Source: DATGLE01 sp035294325 (GTDB taxonomy: Bacteria; Chloroflexota; Ktedonobacteria; Ktedonobacterales; Ktedonobacteraceae). From it: 31,087 nucleotides of DNA. This document shows positions 1 through 7,991 of this stretch, one piece after another (position 1 is the stretch's first letter; each line of letters begins with the position of its first letter). Below the pieces are notes generated by a model. It was not told the DNA's origin. It made no database searches and saw only the letters and a list, made by a program, of their open reading frames with translations. The stretch spans positions 1 to 31,087 of the forward strand of contig DATGLE010000100.1 of assembly GCA_035294325.1 (NCBI GenBank), written 5' to 3'. A program made the position numbers and the translations under genes.

Positions 1-404
1 TCGGAGATGTGCAGTGAAGGAGCGTACATCACCACTCCATCCACCAACCGCGCGGCGGCGTTCTCCAGCGCTGTGCCCAGTTCATCGATATCCGCCATCG
101 TGACGAGCAAATCATAGCCGGAATCTTTAGCCGCCAGCACCATGTTCCTGATAGAACTGGCGAAGCGCCCGGCATGGCTGACGCCGACGGTAATCAACTC
201 CAGCGTATGCGAGCGGTTCGTGGTCAGCATCTGCGCGATCCTGTTGGGCACAAAATCTAACGCCTGCATCGCCCGCAAAACACGCTCGCGCGTATCCTCG
301 GCGACGCTTTCGTTCTCATTGAGGACACGCGAAACCGTCTGGTAAGAGACGCCCGCCTGCCGCGCGACATCGCGGATTGTGACCTTCTTCTTCTTGAGTA
401 CCAT
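1..404 (-). CDS. LacI-family transcriptional regulator, partial (C-terminus beyond window)
   Basis: Reading the reverse strand from an ATG at 404 gives an open frame of 134 codons that runs off the window. It begins MVLKKKKVTIRDVARQAGVS and continues YQTVSRVLNENESVAEDTRE, the LacI helix-turn-helix and hinge (about residues 8-55, ending near FVPNRIAQML). It then enters the periplasmic-binding-protein-like sensor domain (about residue 62 on). The gene is divergent from the hexuronate operon starting at 784. Its promoter and the operon promoter carry the same 14-bp operator type, so I infer that it represses both itself and the operon, with a hexuronate or pathway intermediate as the likely effector. 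Family assignment is firm; the effector is inferred. Confidence 0.93.
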   Translation of the reverse strand, partial: MVLKKKKVTIRDVARQAGVSYQTVSRVLNENESVAEDTRERVLRAMQALDFVPNRIAQMLTTNRSHTLELITVGVSHAGRFASSIRNMVLAAKDSGYDLLVTMADIDELGTALENAAARLVDGVVMYAPSLHIS

Positions 405-456
405 TGCAGATTCTCGCCCTCTCAGACACGGCACTCGCGCGCTTACGACGCGCTAT

Positions 457-470
457 TGTGACCGTTCACA
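457..470. promoter_or_regulatory. LacI-type operator O1
   Basis: TGTGACCGTTCACA is a near-perfect palindrome with central CG, as expected for LacI-family operators. It overlaps the -10/+1 region of the regulator gene. A second copy, TGTGATCGGTCACA, lies at 723-736 at the matching position of the divergent promoter. Confidence 0.72.
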
Positions 471-498
471 GTATAACCAATTTATCATGGCCTGTCAA
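470..498 (-). promoter_or_regulatory. Promoter of the divergent lacI-type gene
   Basis: On the minus strand TTGACA (493-498) is followed after 17 bp by TATACT (470-475), close to the sigma-70 consensus. The operator at 457-470 begins at the last base of the -10 element, a position where a bound repressor would block initiation. Confidence 0.75.
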
Positions 499-587
499 TG
501 GCCCTTAATAACTGACAGGAGTGCGCATCATCTTTATGCTGGAACTGCATCCTTTCTCCAGATGCCCAACGCCGCAGGCGCCTCGTA

Positions 588-638
588 GAGAAGGCATGGC
601 AGGCGGCGCCGGAACGGCGCCGCCTGCCATGCCTTCTC
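588..638. repeat. Long intergenic hairpin H1
   Basis: A perfect 24-bp inverted repeat (arms 588-611 and 615-638) with a GAA loop lies between the two divergent promoters. It is followed by a small hairpin, GCCACC-GAA-GGTGGC (650-664). Upstream it has CGCCGCAGGCGC (570-581), and downstream CGCGAGCCAC (644-653), pieces that also occur beside the hairpin at 20116-20162. There is no U-tract, and it lies between two outward-facing promoters, so it is not a terminator for either gene. Confidence 0.85.
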
Positions 639-688
639 CCCTCCGCGAGCCACCGAAGGTGGCGAGGCGTCCAATCGACAGAGCTACC

Positions 689-719
689 TTGATTTATCAT
701 GATAAATGATGCATATACT
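689..719 (+). promoter_or_regulatory. Promoter of the hexuronate operon
   Basis: TTGATT (689-694) and TATACT (714-719) are separated by 19 bp, a long spacer that suits a regulated promoter. Between them lies the perfect 16-bp palindrome ATTTATCATGATAAAT (692-707). Its half CATGATAAAT also occurs in the spacer of the divergent promoter, at 480-489 on the minus strand. The repressor operator follows at 723-736. Confidence 0.6.
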
Positions 720-722
720 ATG

Positions 723-736
723 TGTGATCGGTCACA
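723..736. promoter_or_regulatory. LacI-type operator O2
   Basis: TGTGATCGGTCACA matches O1 (457-470) in the pattern TGTGAnCGnTCACA and lies 3 bp downstream of the operon -10 box, across the expected transcription start. This ties the divergent regulator to the uxa genes. Confidence 0.72.
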
Positions 737-783
737 AAATCTGCGACTGAAATCATCTGTACATGAGGAGATAAAAGGCAGCA

Positions 784-2124
784 ATGCAAAAGAAACGTTA
801 CGCTCTTGTCGGCACCGGCTCGCGCGCGCGCATGTTCATCGACGCACTGATCACAACATATCGCGATAGTGCGGAACTGGTCGCTTTTTGCGATTTGAGT
901 CAGACGCGCATGGACTGGTACAACCGGCGCCTGCAAACCCTTGCCGGGCTGGCGCCCCTGCCAACCTACCATGCGGACCGCTTTGATGCTATGATAGAAG
1001 AGACGCACCCCGATAGCGTGATTGTGACCACAATGGATTGTACGCATGATCGCTACATCGTGCGCGCTATGGAACTGGGCTGCGATGTGATTACCGAGAA
1101 GCCGATGACCACCGAGTTGCCAAAAATGAAGGCTATCATCGACGCCATAGAGCGCACCGGGCGCTCGCTGCGCGTGAGCTTCAATTATCGCTACACACCC
1201 GCCTATACACGCTTCCGCGAGCTGGTGATGCAGGGCGTAGTGGGGAGGCCACTGGCCGTCGATTTTTCCTGGATACTCGATACCAGTCATGGCGCCGACT
1301 ATTTCAGGCGCTGGCATCGCGAAAAGCAGAACAGTGGCGGCCTGCTCGTGCACAAGGCGACGCATCATTTTGACCTGGTGAACTGGTGGATCGATTCGTA
1401 TCCGCGCGAGGTCTTCGCGATGGGGGACCTGCTGTTCTACGGGCGCAAGAATGCCGAGGCGCGCGGCGAACACTACAGTTACAACCGCTATACCGGCGTC
1501 GCGGAGGCCGCGAACGATCCTTTCGCGCTCCGTCTCGATGCCAACGAGATGTTTCGCGGCCTCTACCTGGCAGCCGAGGAGGAGACAGGCTACCTGCGTG
1601 ACCGCAACGTGTTCGGCGAGCCTGTGACCATTGAAGATACGATGTGCGTGACCGCGCGCTATCGCAACGGCGTCCTGCTCTCGTATTGCCTGATTGCCTA
1701 TTCTCCCTGGGAGGGGTTGCGCGTAGCGATCACGGGGACGAAGGGACGTATCGAGATGGATATCGTAGAGAACATCAATCATTTTGAGGGCGATGGTGCG
1801 GCCATCGCGAACGCCAGCACCGGGCCGTTCAAATCATCGCGCATCCGCGCCTATCCGATGTTTGGCGCGCCCTACGATGTCGAGGTGCCGGGTGGCAAAG
1901 GGGGACATGGCGGCGCTGATCCGGTCCTGCTGGAATATCTCTTCTCACCGAATCCACCGCCTGATCCGTTCCACCGCGCGGCCTCGCATATCGATGGCGC
2001 CGCTTCGATCCTGGTTGGTATCGCCGCTAACGAGTCGATGCGCACGGGCAGAATGGTGCGTATCGACGACCTGTTTGTGCTGCCGGAGAAGGAAACGCAC
2101 GCAGAAAGGGGAAAAAGCCTATGA
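784..2124 (+). CDS. Gfo/Idh/MocA-family NAD(P)-dependent oxidoreductase
   Basis: A 446-residue protein. The N-terminal Rossmann fold has the nucleotide-binding GTGSRAR (10-16). The family hallmark EKP (105-107, in ITEKPMTT) follows, and then the C-terminal domain with the active-site segment HKATHHFDLVNWW (190-202). Such enzymes oxidise or reduce sugar carbons with NAD(P) in the cytoplasm. It is the first gene of the operon and its stop overlaps the uxaC start (ATGA), so it is co-translated with the hexuronate isomerase. Its substrate is probably a hexuronate, an aldonate or a uronide, but no residue fixes this. No UxuB/UxaB-type mannonate/altronate dehydrogenase follows, so it might supply the reductive step. 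That is inference only. RBS-like AAAAGG lies just upstream. Confidence 0.9.
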   Translation: MQKKRYALVGTGSRARMFIDALITTYRDSAELVAFCDLSQTRMDWYNRRLQTLAGLAPLPTYHADRFDAMIEETHPDSVIVTTMDCTHDRYIVRAMELGCDVITEKPMTTELPKMKAIIDAIERTGRSLRVSFNYRYTPAYTRFRELVMQGVVGRPLAVDFSWILDTSHGADYFRRWHREKQNSGGLLVHKATHHFDLVNWWIDSYPREVFAMGDLLFYGRKNAEARGEHYSYNRYTGVAEAANDPFALRLDANEMFRGLYLAAEEETGYLRDRNVFGEPVTIEDTMCVTARYRNGVLLSYCLIAYSPWEGLRVAITGTKGRIEMDIVENINHFEGDGAAIANASTGPFKSSRIRAYPMFGAPYDVEVPGGKGGHGGADPVLLEYLFSPNPPPDPFHRAASHIDGAASILVGIAANESMRTGRMVRIDDLFVLPEKETHAERGKSL

Positions 2125-3533
2125 CGCAGGCACAGGAAGATCGCTATTTCGCGCCCGATCCCGCGCAGCGGCAGGTGGCGCGCGGCCTCTATGCTCAGGT
2201 GCATTCGCTGCCGCTGATCTGCCCGCATGGACACGTTGATCCGCGCCTGCTGGCCGCCGATCATCATAAATGGGGATCGCCGGTTGATCTCTTCATCATT
2301 CCCGACCACTACATCTTTCGCCTGCTCTATTCACAGGGCATCTCGCTGGAGAGCCTGGGCATTCCGCGCCGGGACGGTGGACCGGTAGAGCGAGACCACC
2401 GCAAGATCTGGCAGACGATCTGCGATCACTGGTATCTGTTTCGCGGCACGCCGACGAGCCTCTGGCTGCGCGACGAACTGCGCGACCTCTTCGGCATCGA
2501 GGAGAAGATCACATCCGCGAATGCGCAGCATCTCTACGATCTGATCGATGCGAAGTTACAGCAGCCGGATTTTCAGCCGCGCCGCCTCTTTGAGCGCTTT
2601 CGTATCGAGGTGCTCGCCACAACCGACGCCGCGACCTCCACGCTGGAGGAGCACCAGCGTATCCGCGCTTCCGGCTGGTCCGGGCACGTCGTGCCAACGT
2701 TCCGCCCCGATTCCGTGGTCAACATCCAGCCCGGCTTCGCAGCGCAAATACAGAGATTGAGCGAGGTTTCAGGGGTGGACGTGACCGGTTATCGCTCGTA
2801 TATTGCCGCGCTCGAACAGCGGCGCAACTTCTTCAAGGAACTGGGTGCGACGGCCACCGACCACGCGGCGGAGACGGCCTATACCGAACGGCTCGGCGAG
2901 CGCGAGGCGGAGACCATTTTCCAGCGCGCGCTCAGGGGCGAGGCGAGCCAGGAGGATGCACAGCGCTTCACGGGCCATATGCTGACCGAGATGGCACGCA
3001 TGAGCGTTGGCGATGGCCTGGTGATGCAACTGCACATCGGCAGCTATCGCAACCACAATCCGGCGCTTTTCGCGGATTTCGGGCCTGATATGGGCGCCGA
3101 TATCCCCACAGCCAGCGAGTTTACGCGCAACCTGAAGCCGCTGCTCGATCTCTATGGCCGCGAGCGCGACCTGACGATCATCATTTTCAACCTCGATGAG
3201 ACAACCTACAGCCGCGAACTGGCGCCGCTGGCCGGCCATTATCCCGCGCTGCGCCTGGGACCGCCGTGGTGGTTTTTTGATAGCGTCCAGGGCATGCGCC
3301 GCTTTTTTGACGCGGTGGTGGAGACGGCGGGCATCTACAACCTTGCCGGCTTCAACGACGATACGCGCGCCTATCCCTCCATTCCGGCGCGCCACGCTCT
3401 CTGGCGCCGCGTCAGCGCGGACTGGCTGGCCGGGCTGGTCGTGCAGGGCATTATCGACGAAGACGACGCGCGCGAGATGTGCATTGACCTGGCCTATCGC
3501 CTGGCGAAACGTACCTATAGACTGGAGGTCTGA
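2121..3533 (+). CDS. uxaC: Glucuronate/galacturonate isomerase UxaC
   Basis: At 470 residues this has the usual UxaC length. The amidohydrolase-like TIM barrel begins with the metal-site motif CPHGHVDP (34-41). It continues with LATTDAAT (near 168) and the C-terminal GFNDDTRAYPSIPARHALWRR segment characteristic of uronate isomerases. UxaC interconverts D-glucuronate with D-fructuronate and D-galacturonate with D-tagaturonate, the entry step of hexuronate catabolism. The ATG overlaps the preceding TGA, and uxaE starts 5 bp downstream, so the three genes form one operon. Confidence 0.93.
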   Translation: MTQAQEDRYFAPDPAQRQVARGLYAQVHSLPLICPHGHVDPRLLAADHHKWGSPVDLFIIPDHYIFRLLYSQGISLESLGIPRRDGGPVERDHRKIWQTICDHWYLFRGTPTSLWLRDELRDLFGIEEKITSANAQHLYDLIDAKLQQPDFQPRRLFERFRIEVLATTDAATSTLEEHQRIRASGWSGHVVPTFRPDSVVNIQPGFAAQIQRLSEVSGVDVTGYRSYIAALEQRRNFFKELGATATDHAAETAYTERLGEREAETIFQRALRGEASQEDAQRFTGHMLTEMARMSVGDGLVMQLHIGSYRNHNPALFADFGPDMGADIPTASEFTRNLKPLLDLYGRERDLTIIIFNLDETTYSRELAPLAGHYPALRLGPPWWFFDSVQGMRRFFDAVVETAGIYNLAGFNDDTRAYPSIPARHALWRRVSADWLAGLVVQGIIDEDDAREMCIDLAYRLAKRTYRLEV

Positions 3534-3538
3534 GCATC

Positions 3539-4981
3539 GTGCGGAAATTCTCATTCCCAATTATCGAAGAATCGCTGGTGACGCTTGACGATACCAGTTA
3601 TGCGCTGACGACTGGCGAGCAGCGCGGTGAACCGCGACTCGCCGTCTCCGGCAATGTCACCGGCTTTGAGGGAGAAAGGCACGGCGATGGGACGCTGCTC
3701 GGCCCGCTCAATGCCGCGAACGCGCGTGAACTGCGCCGCCGCCTGCCCTGGTTGCGGCCGATAACGCTGGGCCTGCGCACCTCGGCGGGCTTCGGGGATC
3801 GCCTGGGCATCGCCACGCCGGGACACGTCTATGCCGTGCGCGGCACGGGGATCGCGCCGATCTTCGCGCAGCAGTCTGTCCGCGAAAACACCCGCACCGG
3901 GCGCTCGCCTCAGCAGGTGCTCGACGACGCCATGTGGGGCGTATTCCAGACGGGCTGGCGCGAAGCCTGGGGCGCCGATGCCGACCATCTTAAAACGCCG
4001 GAGGATATCGCGCCCTTCGTGAGCGCGGGCTATACGTTCTACACCGTCGATCCCGGCGACTACGTGGACGATAGCGCCGAAACTGACGACGATGAGACGC
4101 TGCTCAAAAAGGCTGGCGCGCTGCCCTGGGACGATCTCCAGAGTTCGCTCCAGCAGAGCCGCGAGCGCTTCCTGCGGCGCTTCGACCTCGATACGTTGTC
4201 GCTGGCCTTTGATGAGCATGCATTGTACAAGGCGCTCGCCAAATACGGCGGCGCGGTTGCCCATATGGTCCGCATGACGCGACGCTTAGCAGAACTGGCG
4301 AGTGGGCGCCCATTCGAGATGGAGATCTCCGTGGACGAGACCGGCACGACCACTACGCTGCTTGAGCACTACTATATTGCCTCCGAACTCAAACGCCTGC
4401 GCATCCCATTTGTGAGCCTGGCGCCGCGTTTCGTCGGGCGCTTTGAAAAGGGCGTGGGCTATATCGGAGATTTGCAGGAACTGGAGCGCAACATCGCCGG
4501 GCATGCCGCCATTATGCATGCCTTCGGCGACAGCTACAAGCTCAGCCTGCACACCGGCTCGGATAAATTCTCGGTCTATCCACTGGCGATGGAGCATACC
4601 GGCGGTCTGGTACACCTGAAGACCGCCGGCACGAGCTACCTGGAGGCGCTGCGGCTGATCGCTTCGAAGGATACGCACCTTTTCCGCGAGATCTGGGATT
4701 TCGCGTGCAGCCGCTATGAGACCGACCGCAAAACCTACCACGTCTCGGCGAAGCTGGAGGCAACCGCGCCAGCCTCCACTCTCAGCGATGAGCAACTCCC
4801 GGAACTGCTCAACCAGTTCGATGCGCGCCAGATTTTACACGTAACTTTCGGCTCGGTGCTCGACAGGTTCGGCGCCGACTTGCAGCGCGTGCTGCGTGCG
4901 AACCTGCCCGCCTATTACACCTACCTGCAAAAGCACTTCGCGCGCCATCTCGCCCCATTCCGCAGAAGCGAGGCAGCATGA
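3539..4981 (+). CDS. uxaE: Tagaturonate epimerase UxaE
   Basis: A 480-residue protein starting with GTG at 3539, 9 bp after GGAGGT (3524-3529). Diagnostic segments match what I recall of the UxaE family: SVDETGTTTTLLEHYYIASE, then SLAPRFVGRFEKGVGYIGDL, then KLSLHTGSDKFSVYP. UxaE epimerises D-tagaturonate to D-fructuronate at C4, which lets galacturonate and glucuronate converge without UxaB/UxaA. Together with UxaC, both uronates would end as fructuronate. A fructuronate reductase, mannonate dehydratase and KDG kinase/aldolase must be supplied elsewhere, apart from the possible role of the 784-2124 oxidoreductase. No obvious terminator directly follows. Confidence 0.88.
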   Translation: MRKFSFPIIEESLVTLDDTSYALTTGEQRGEPRLAVSGNVTGFEGERHGDGTLLGPLNAANARELRRRLPWLRPITLGLRTSAGFGDRLGIATPGHVYAVRGTGIAPIFAQQSVRENTRTGRSPQQVLDDAMWGVFQTGWREAWGADADHLKTPEDIAPFVSAGYTFYTVDPGDYVDDSAETDDDETLLKKAGALPWDDLQSSLQQSRERFLRRFDLDTLSLAFDEHALYKALAKYGGAVAHMVRMTRRLAELASGRPFEMEISVDETGTTTTLLEHYYIASELKRLRIPFVSLAPRFVGRFEKGVGYIGDLQELERNIAGHAAIMHAFGDSYKLSLHTGSDKFSVYPLAMEHTGGLVHLKTAGTSYLEALRLIASKDTHLFREIWDFACSRYETDRKTYHVSAKLEATAPASTLSDEQLPELLNQFDARQILHVTFGSVLDRFGADLQRVLRANLPAYYTYLQKHFARHLAPFRRSEAA

Positions 4982-5002
4982 GATAGAACGCGGATCGTTC
5001 AA

Positions 5003-5012
5003 TGAACGTTCA
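5003..5012. promoter_or_regulatory. Possible third operator for the uxa LacI regulator
   Basis: TGAACGTTCA is a perfect palindrome centred on CG, 22 bp after the uxaE stop. Its extended right half CGTTCAC is identical to the right half of O1. The left half matches less well, and no promoter is seen here, so this is tentative. Confidence 0.3.
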
Positions 5013-5037
5013 CCAAAGATTTCTTAATATTGCATGG

Positions 5038-5158
5038 CCGGTCATCCTGAGCGCCCCGGCCTGTCATCCTGAGTGACAGCGAAGGATCCGCTGGTGGCGC
5101 ACGGCTCCTTCGCTGCGCTGCGCTCTACTCAGGATGACATGGAGCGAAGGATGACCGG
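5038..5158. repeat. Nested inverted-repeat element with CATCCTGAG core (MITE-like)
   Basis: Terminal inverted repeats CCGGTCATCCT (5038-5048) and AGGATGACCGG (5148-5158) enclose an inner pair, TGTCATCCTGAGT (5062-5074) and ACTCAGGATGACA (5127-5139). The inside contains further GCGAAGGAT / TCCTTCGC complementarity. At 121 bp with no coding capacity, it resembles the dispersed CATCCTGAG-type repeats found in many bacterial genomes. Whether it is mobile cannot be judged from one copy. Confidence 0.7.
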
Positions 5159-5176
5159 CTTGCGCGTCTCCATACG

Positions 5177-5244
5177 CTCCAGAGGATAATGGGAGGTAAG
5201 CGTGTGGCAGCGCCACACGCTTACCTCCCACTTATCCTCTGGAG
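5177..5244. repeat. Long intergenic hairpin H2
   Basis: Arms 5177-5208 and 5212-5244 pair over 32 bp with a single bulged base and an AGC loop. The arm contains GGGAGGTAAGCGTGTGG. The GGAGGTA...GTGTG character recurs in the hairpins at 13224 and 19982. It lies upstream of the second lacI promoter, so it could end readthrough from uxaE, but there is no T-tract. Confidence 0.85.
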
Positions 5245-5275
5245 AGCAACGCAGTTGCGATATGTGAAAGCCATC

Positions 5276-5304
5276 TTGACTTACAGAACAGTATATGTTA
5301 TGAC
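5276..5304 (+). promoter_or_regulatory. Promoter of the second lacI-type gene
   Basis: TTGACT (5276-5281) and TATGAC (5299-5304) are separated by 17 bp, upstream of the GTG at 5389. Confidence 0.55.
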
Positions 5305-5307
5305 TAT

Positions 5308-5339
5308 TTTCATTGAAACAATTCTTATTTCATATGAAA
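5308..5339. promoter_or_regulatory. Paired palindromes, candidate operator of the second LacI regulator
   Basis: TTTCATTGAAA (5308-5318) and TTTCATATGAAA (5328-5339) lie about two helical turns apart, just downstream of the -10 box. They are plausible autoregulatory sites. I do not find the same palindromes before the sugar-binding protein gene, so the assignment is weak. Confidence 0.4.
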
Positions 5340-5388
5340 CAGCGCTGGCAGGCATACATCCTGAAGCAGTGCGGAAGGGATATCGGAT

Positions 5389-6456
5389 GTGGGCGCTTCG
5401 GTAACGGTCAAAGACGTGGCGCGCGAGGCCGAGGTATCCGTCGGCACCGTCTCACGCGTATTTAATAACCACCAGAATGTAGCGGAGGAGATACGGCAGC
5501 GCGTCCTCAAAGCCGCTGCGGAACTGGGCTACACGCGGCCCATCCACCAGGACGCGGCGCGCAACGGAAGCCGCGCGATCAAAGAAATTGGCTTCCTTTA
5601 CTGCTCAATAGACGCGCTGGATACCAATGCGGTAGCCAGCAACCCCTTCTGGTCTCACATCCTGCATGGCGTAGAGAGCGAGGCGCGTAAAACCAACATC
5701 AAAGTGACCTACAGGACCATCAGCGCGCTCACCTCAACGCCTCACCTGCTGCTCTCCACAATCCAGGATATGAGGCTGGGCGGCATCCTGCTTGTCGGGC
5801 CGGCGGAACTGGAGACCATCCAGCAGATCCGGACGCTTAAGACGCCGCTGGTGCTGGTAGATAACTACGCGCCCCGGCTTTCTATCGATGCCGTGCTCGG
5901 CGACAATTTCGAGGGGGCGCGCGCCGCCGTGGATTACCTGATAGAGCAGGGGCATCGCCGCATCGCCTTCATCGGCGGCCCCACGCTGCCGGGGCCGCGC
6001 CCCCTCAACAGGATTTATACTCTGGAGCGCCGCGCCGCCGGCTACCGTACCGCCCTGCTCGACGCTGGCCTGCCCGTCAACTACGAGCTATTCGAGTCCT
6101 GCAACCTTGATCCTGAAAGCGGCTATGCTGCCTGCAAGCGCCTGTTGCAGCGCAATGCTAGCTTCACGGCCCTGTTTTGCGCCAACGACGAAACGGCCAT
6201 CGGCGCGATGAAGGCGCTGCGCGAAGCCGGGCTGCGCATCCCCGATGACGTTTCATTGATCGGTTTCGACGACATCGCCCTGGTTGAGCACCTGACCCCG
6301 GCCCTGACTACCGTGCGCGTGCCAAAGGAAGCTCTGGGAGCGATGGCTGTCAAACAACTTCTGACGCGCGCCGCCGATCCTGATATGGTCGGCGTGTCGA
6401 GCGTTCTGGAAGTCGAGTTGATCAAGCGCGCCTCCGTGGCTAGCTGTCGCGCTTGA
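5389..6456 (+). CDS. LacI-family transcriptional regulator of the sugar uptake locus
   Basis: A 355-residue protein starting with GTG at 5389, 8 bp after GGAAGGGA. The N-terminal LacI helix-turn-helix is VTVKDVAREAEVSVGTVSRV (about 5-24), followed by the hinge region around AAAELGYTRP. The effector-binding core spans about 63-345, with typical segments LIEQGHRRIAFIGG, LFCANDETAIGAMKALREAG and VSLIGFDDIALVEHLTPALT. The gene directly precedes the sugar ABC transporter and glycoside hydrolase genes in the same direction, so it most likely controls them in response to a transported glycan-derived sugar. This is a complete gene of normal family length, distinct from the partial LacI at 1-404. Confidence 0.92.
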   Translation: MGASVTVKDVAREAEVSVGTVSRVFNNHQNVAEEIRQRVLKAAAELGYTRPIHQDAARNGSRAIKEIGFLYCSIDALDTNAVASNPFWSHILHGVESEARKTNIKVTYRTISALTSTPHLLLSTIQDMRLGGILLVGPAELETIQQIRTLKTPLVLVDNYAPRLSIDAVLGDNFEGARAAVDYLIEQGHRRIAFIGGPTLPGPRPLNRIYTLERRAAGYRTALLDAGLPVNYELFESCNLDPESGYAACKRLLQRNASFTALFCANDETAIGAMKALREAGLRIPDDVSLIGFDDIALVEHLTPALTTVRVPKEALGAMAVKQLLTRAADPDMVGVSSVLEVELIKRASVASCRA

Positions 6457-6514
6457 TCTTTTCCGCTGGCCCCTTTTTCTCTGCTCACGCTGCTGGGAGC
6501 AAACGACAAAGTTG

Positions 6515-6543
6515 TTGACCTTTTATTCTGGTCATCATTATGA
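6515..6543 (+). promoter_or_regulatory. Possible promoter of the sugar ABC transporter genes
   Basis: TTGACC (6515-6520) is followed after 17 bp by TTATGA (6538-6543), giving a very short leader before the ATG at 6561. An alternative -10 is CATTAT (6536-6541). Confidence 0.4.
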
Positions 6544-6560
6544 ACGAAGGAGCAGACGAC

Positions 6561-7886
6561 ATGGCTATTTCACTGACACGACGAAGTTTTCTCATTCAAG
6601 GAGGCAAGATTGTGGCGGCTGCCGGTGTCGGCGGGACACTGCTGGAGGCATGCGGCGGTAGTCCAGGTGGAGGCTCATCCTCTGGTCCGGTCACTCTGAC
6701 ATACGGTTGGTGGAGCAACGGCCCGGTGAAGGACAACTCGATGCTGGCCTGGGTAAAGGAATTTACGAAGGCAAATCCCAGGATCCAGATCAAGGCCGAG
6801 ATTCTTCCCTGGTCGAACTACTGGACCAAGCTTCAGACAACCGTCGCTGGCGGCAACGCCTACGATATCGTTGGTATGGCGGGCGGCAGTGCGGCGCCCT
6901 ACTACGACCAGGGCGCGCTCTACGACCTCAGCACGCTCCCCGGCTACCAGGATACCGTCAAGAATCTGCGCCAGGATTCGGTGAAGCTCTGCAACTGGAA
7001 AGGGAAGCAGTACTCTCTGCCCGTCGGTGTGTATATACCGATTCTGGGCTACAACAAAACTCTGCTCCAGCAGGCCGGCGTTCCCCTGCCCGATCCGGTC
7101 AAGCCGATGGAGTTTTCCGACTTTGTGACCATGGCGCGGAAGCTTACGAAGCAGAGCGGCGGCAAGTATACCCGGTACGCGATCAATGTCAACGACTTTG
7201 GCGACACGATGTGGACCGGCCTCGTGCAGATGCACGGCGGGCAGGTCTACGACAATCCCATCAATCCGACAAAAATTCTCGTCAATACGCCGGAAGGCAT
7301 TCAGGGATTGACCGACTGGCAGAGCCTCTTCACGCAGCACCTCAACCCTCCCTACGCCGAAATGGCGAATGGCCCGTGGGGCACGGGCGATATCGATAGC
7401 CTCCAGACCAATAAGGTCGCCTTCGCGCGCATTGGCGCCTTTGACTTCGCCCTGATCGAGCAGCAGAACCTGACCGACCAGATCGGGGCCACTCCGGTCT
7501 TTGCTGTCAACGGCAAGCAGGTCACGCTGGGCAACGTCAACAGTTTCGGCATCTATCGCGGCAGCCAGCACGTCAACGAGGCGTGGGAGTTTATCAAATG
7601 GGCCACCTCGACGGCTCCCGACAAAACTTTCGCGAAAATCAGCGATGTGCCTTCAAATATCGCTGCCTTCAATGCGATGAGTTCCTATATCACGCCGCAG
7701 GTCTATATCCCGACGCTGAACTCGGCTGCTCAAGGCTGGGGGCCTCTCGTAATGACGCCGCACCAGCAGCTCGGCACCGACTTCAGCAACATCCTGACAG
7801 ACCTGGCGAACGCCAAAATTACGCCGGCGCAGGCTGCGCAGCAGATGGAGCAGAAGGGGAACGCGGACCTCTCCGCAAATTCTTAA
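6561..7886 (+). CDS. Extracellular solute-binding lipoprotein of a CUT1-type sugar ABC transporter
   Basis: A family 1 solute-binding protein of 441 residues. I choose the ATG at 6561 over the in-frame ATG at 6540. AAGGAG (6547-6552) lies 8 bp before it, and the protein then starts directly with the export signal: a twin-arginine motif TRRSFLIQ (6-13), a hydrophobic stretch, and a lipobox LLEAC. This predicts Tat export and lipid anchoring on the outer face of the membrane. The mature part has a low-complexity GGSPGGGSSSG linker, then the binding domain (for example VTLTYGWWSNG and QIKAEILPWSNYWTKLQTTV). It captures a sugar or oligosaccharide for the permeases at 8027 and 9048. Confidence 0.92.
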   Translation: MAISLTRRSFLIQGGKIVAAAGVGGTLLEACGGSPGGGSSSGPVTLTYGWWSNGPVKDNSMLAWVKEFTKANPRIQIKAEILPWSNYWTKLQTTVAGGNAYDIVGMAGGSAAPYYDQGALYDLSTLPGYQDTVKNLRQDSVKLCNWKGKQYSLPVGVYIPILGYNKTLLQQAGVPLPDPVKPMEFSDFVTMARKLTKQSGGKYTRYAINVNDFGDTMWTGLVQMHGGQVYDNPINPTKILVNTPEGIQGLTDWQSLFTQHLNPPYAEMANGPWGTGDIDSLQTNKVAFARIGAFDFALIEQQNLTDQIGATPVFAVNGKQVTLGNVNSFGIYRGSQHVNEAWEFIKWATSTAPDKTFAKISDVPSNIAAFNAMSSYITPQVYIPTLNSAAQGWGPLVMTPHQQLGTDFSNILTDLANAKITPAQAAQQMEQKGNADLSANS

Positions 7887-7895
7887 TGCTGGCGG

Positions 7896-7991
7896 ACAGA
7901 CCCGGTGCCTGTTGACGAACAGACCCGGTAGGGACGCTGTTTACAAGCCCGTTTTTGCGAACCGTTAAGCGGGCTTGTAAACAGCGTCCCT
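7896..7991. repeat. Direct repeat plus 22-bp inverted repeat (hairpin H3) between binding protein and permease genes
   Basis: ACAGACCCGGT is repeated at 7896-7906 and 7919-7929 (period 23). It is followed by a perfect 22-bp inverted repeat (7930-7951 and 7970-7991) with an 18-nt loop. The hairpin sits between the binding-protein stop and the first permease. By analogy with the malE-malF REP sequences, such a structure could protect the upstream mRNA and keep the binding protein in excess. Confidence 0.8.

Noticed and set aside
718..1782. A 354-codon minus-strand frame opposite the Gfo/Idh/MocA gene
   Set aside because: The sense strand encodes a complete conserved enzyme; the antisense reading shows no family feature.
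6483..6501. TGCTC...GAGCA inverted repeat upstream of the sugar-binding protein as a LacI operator
   Set aside because: The arms are only 5 bp, the spacing is wide, and there is no similarity to the palindromes in front of the regulator gene.
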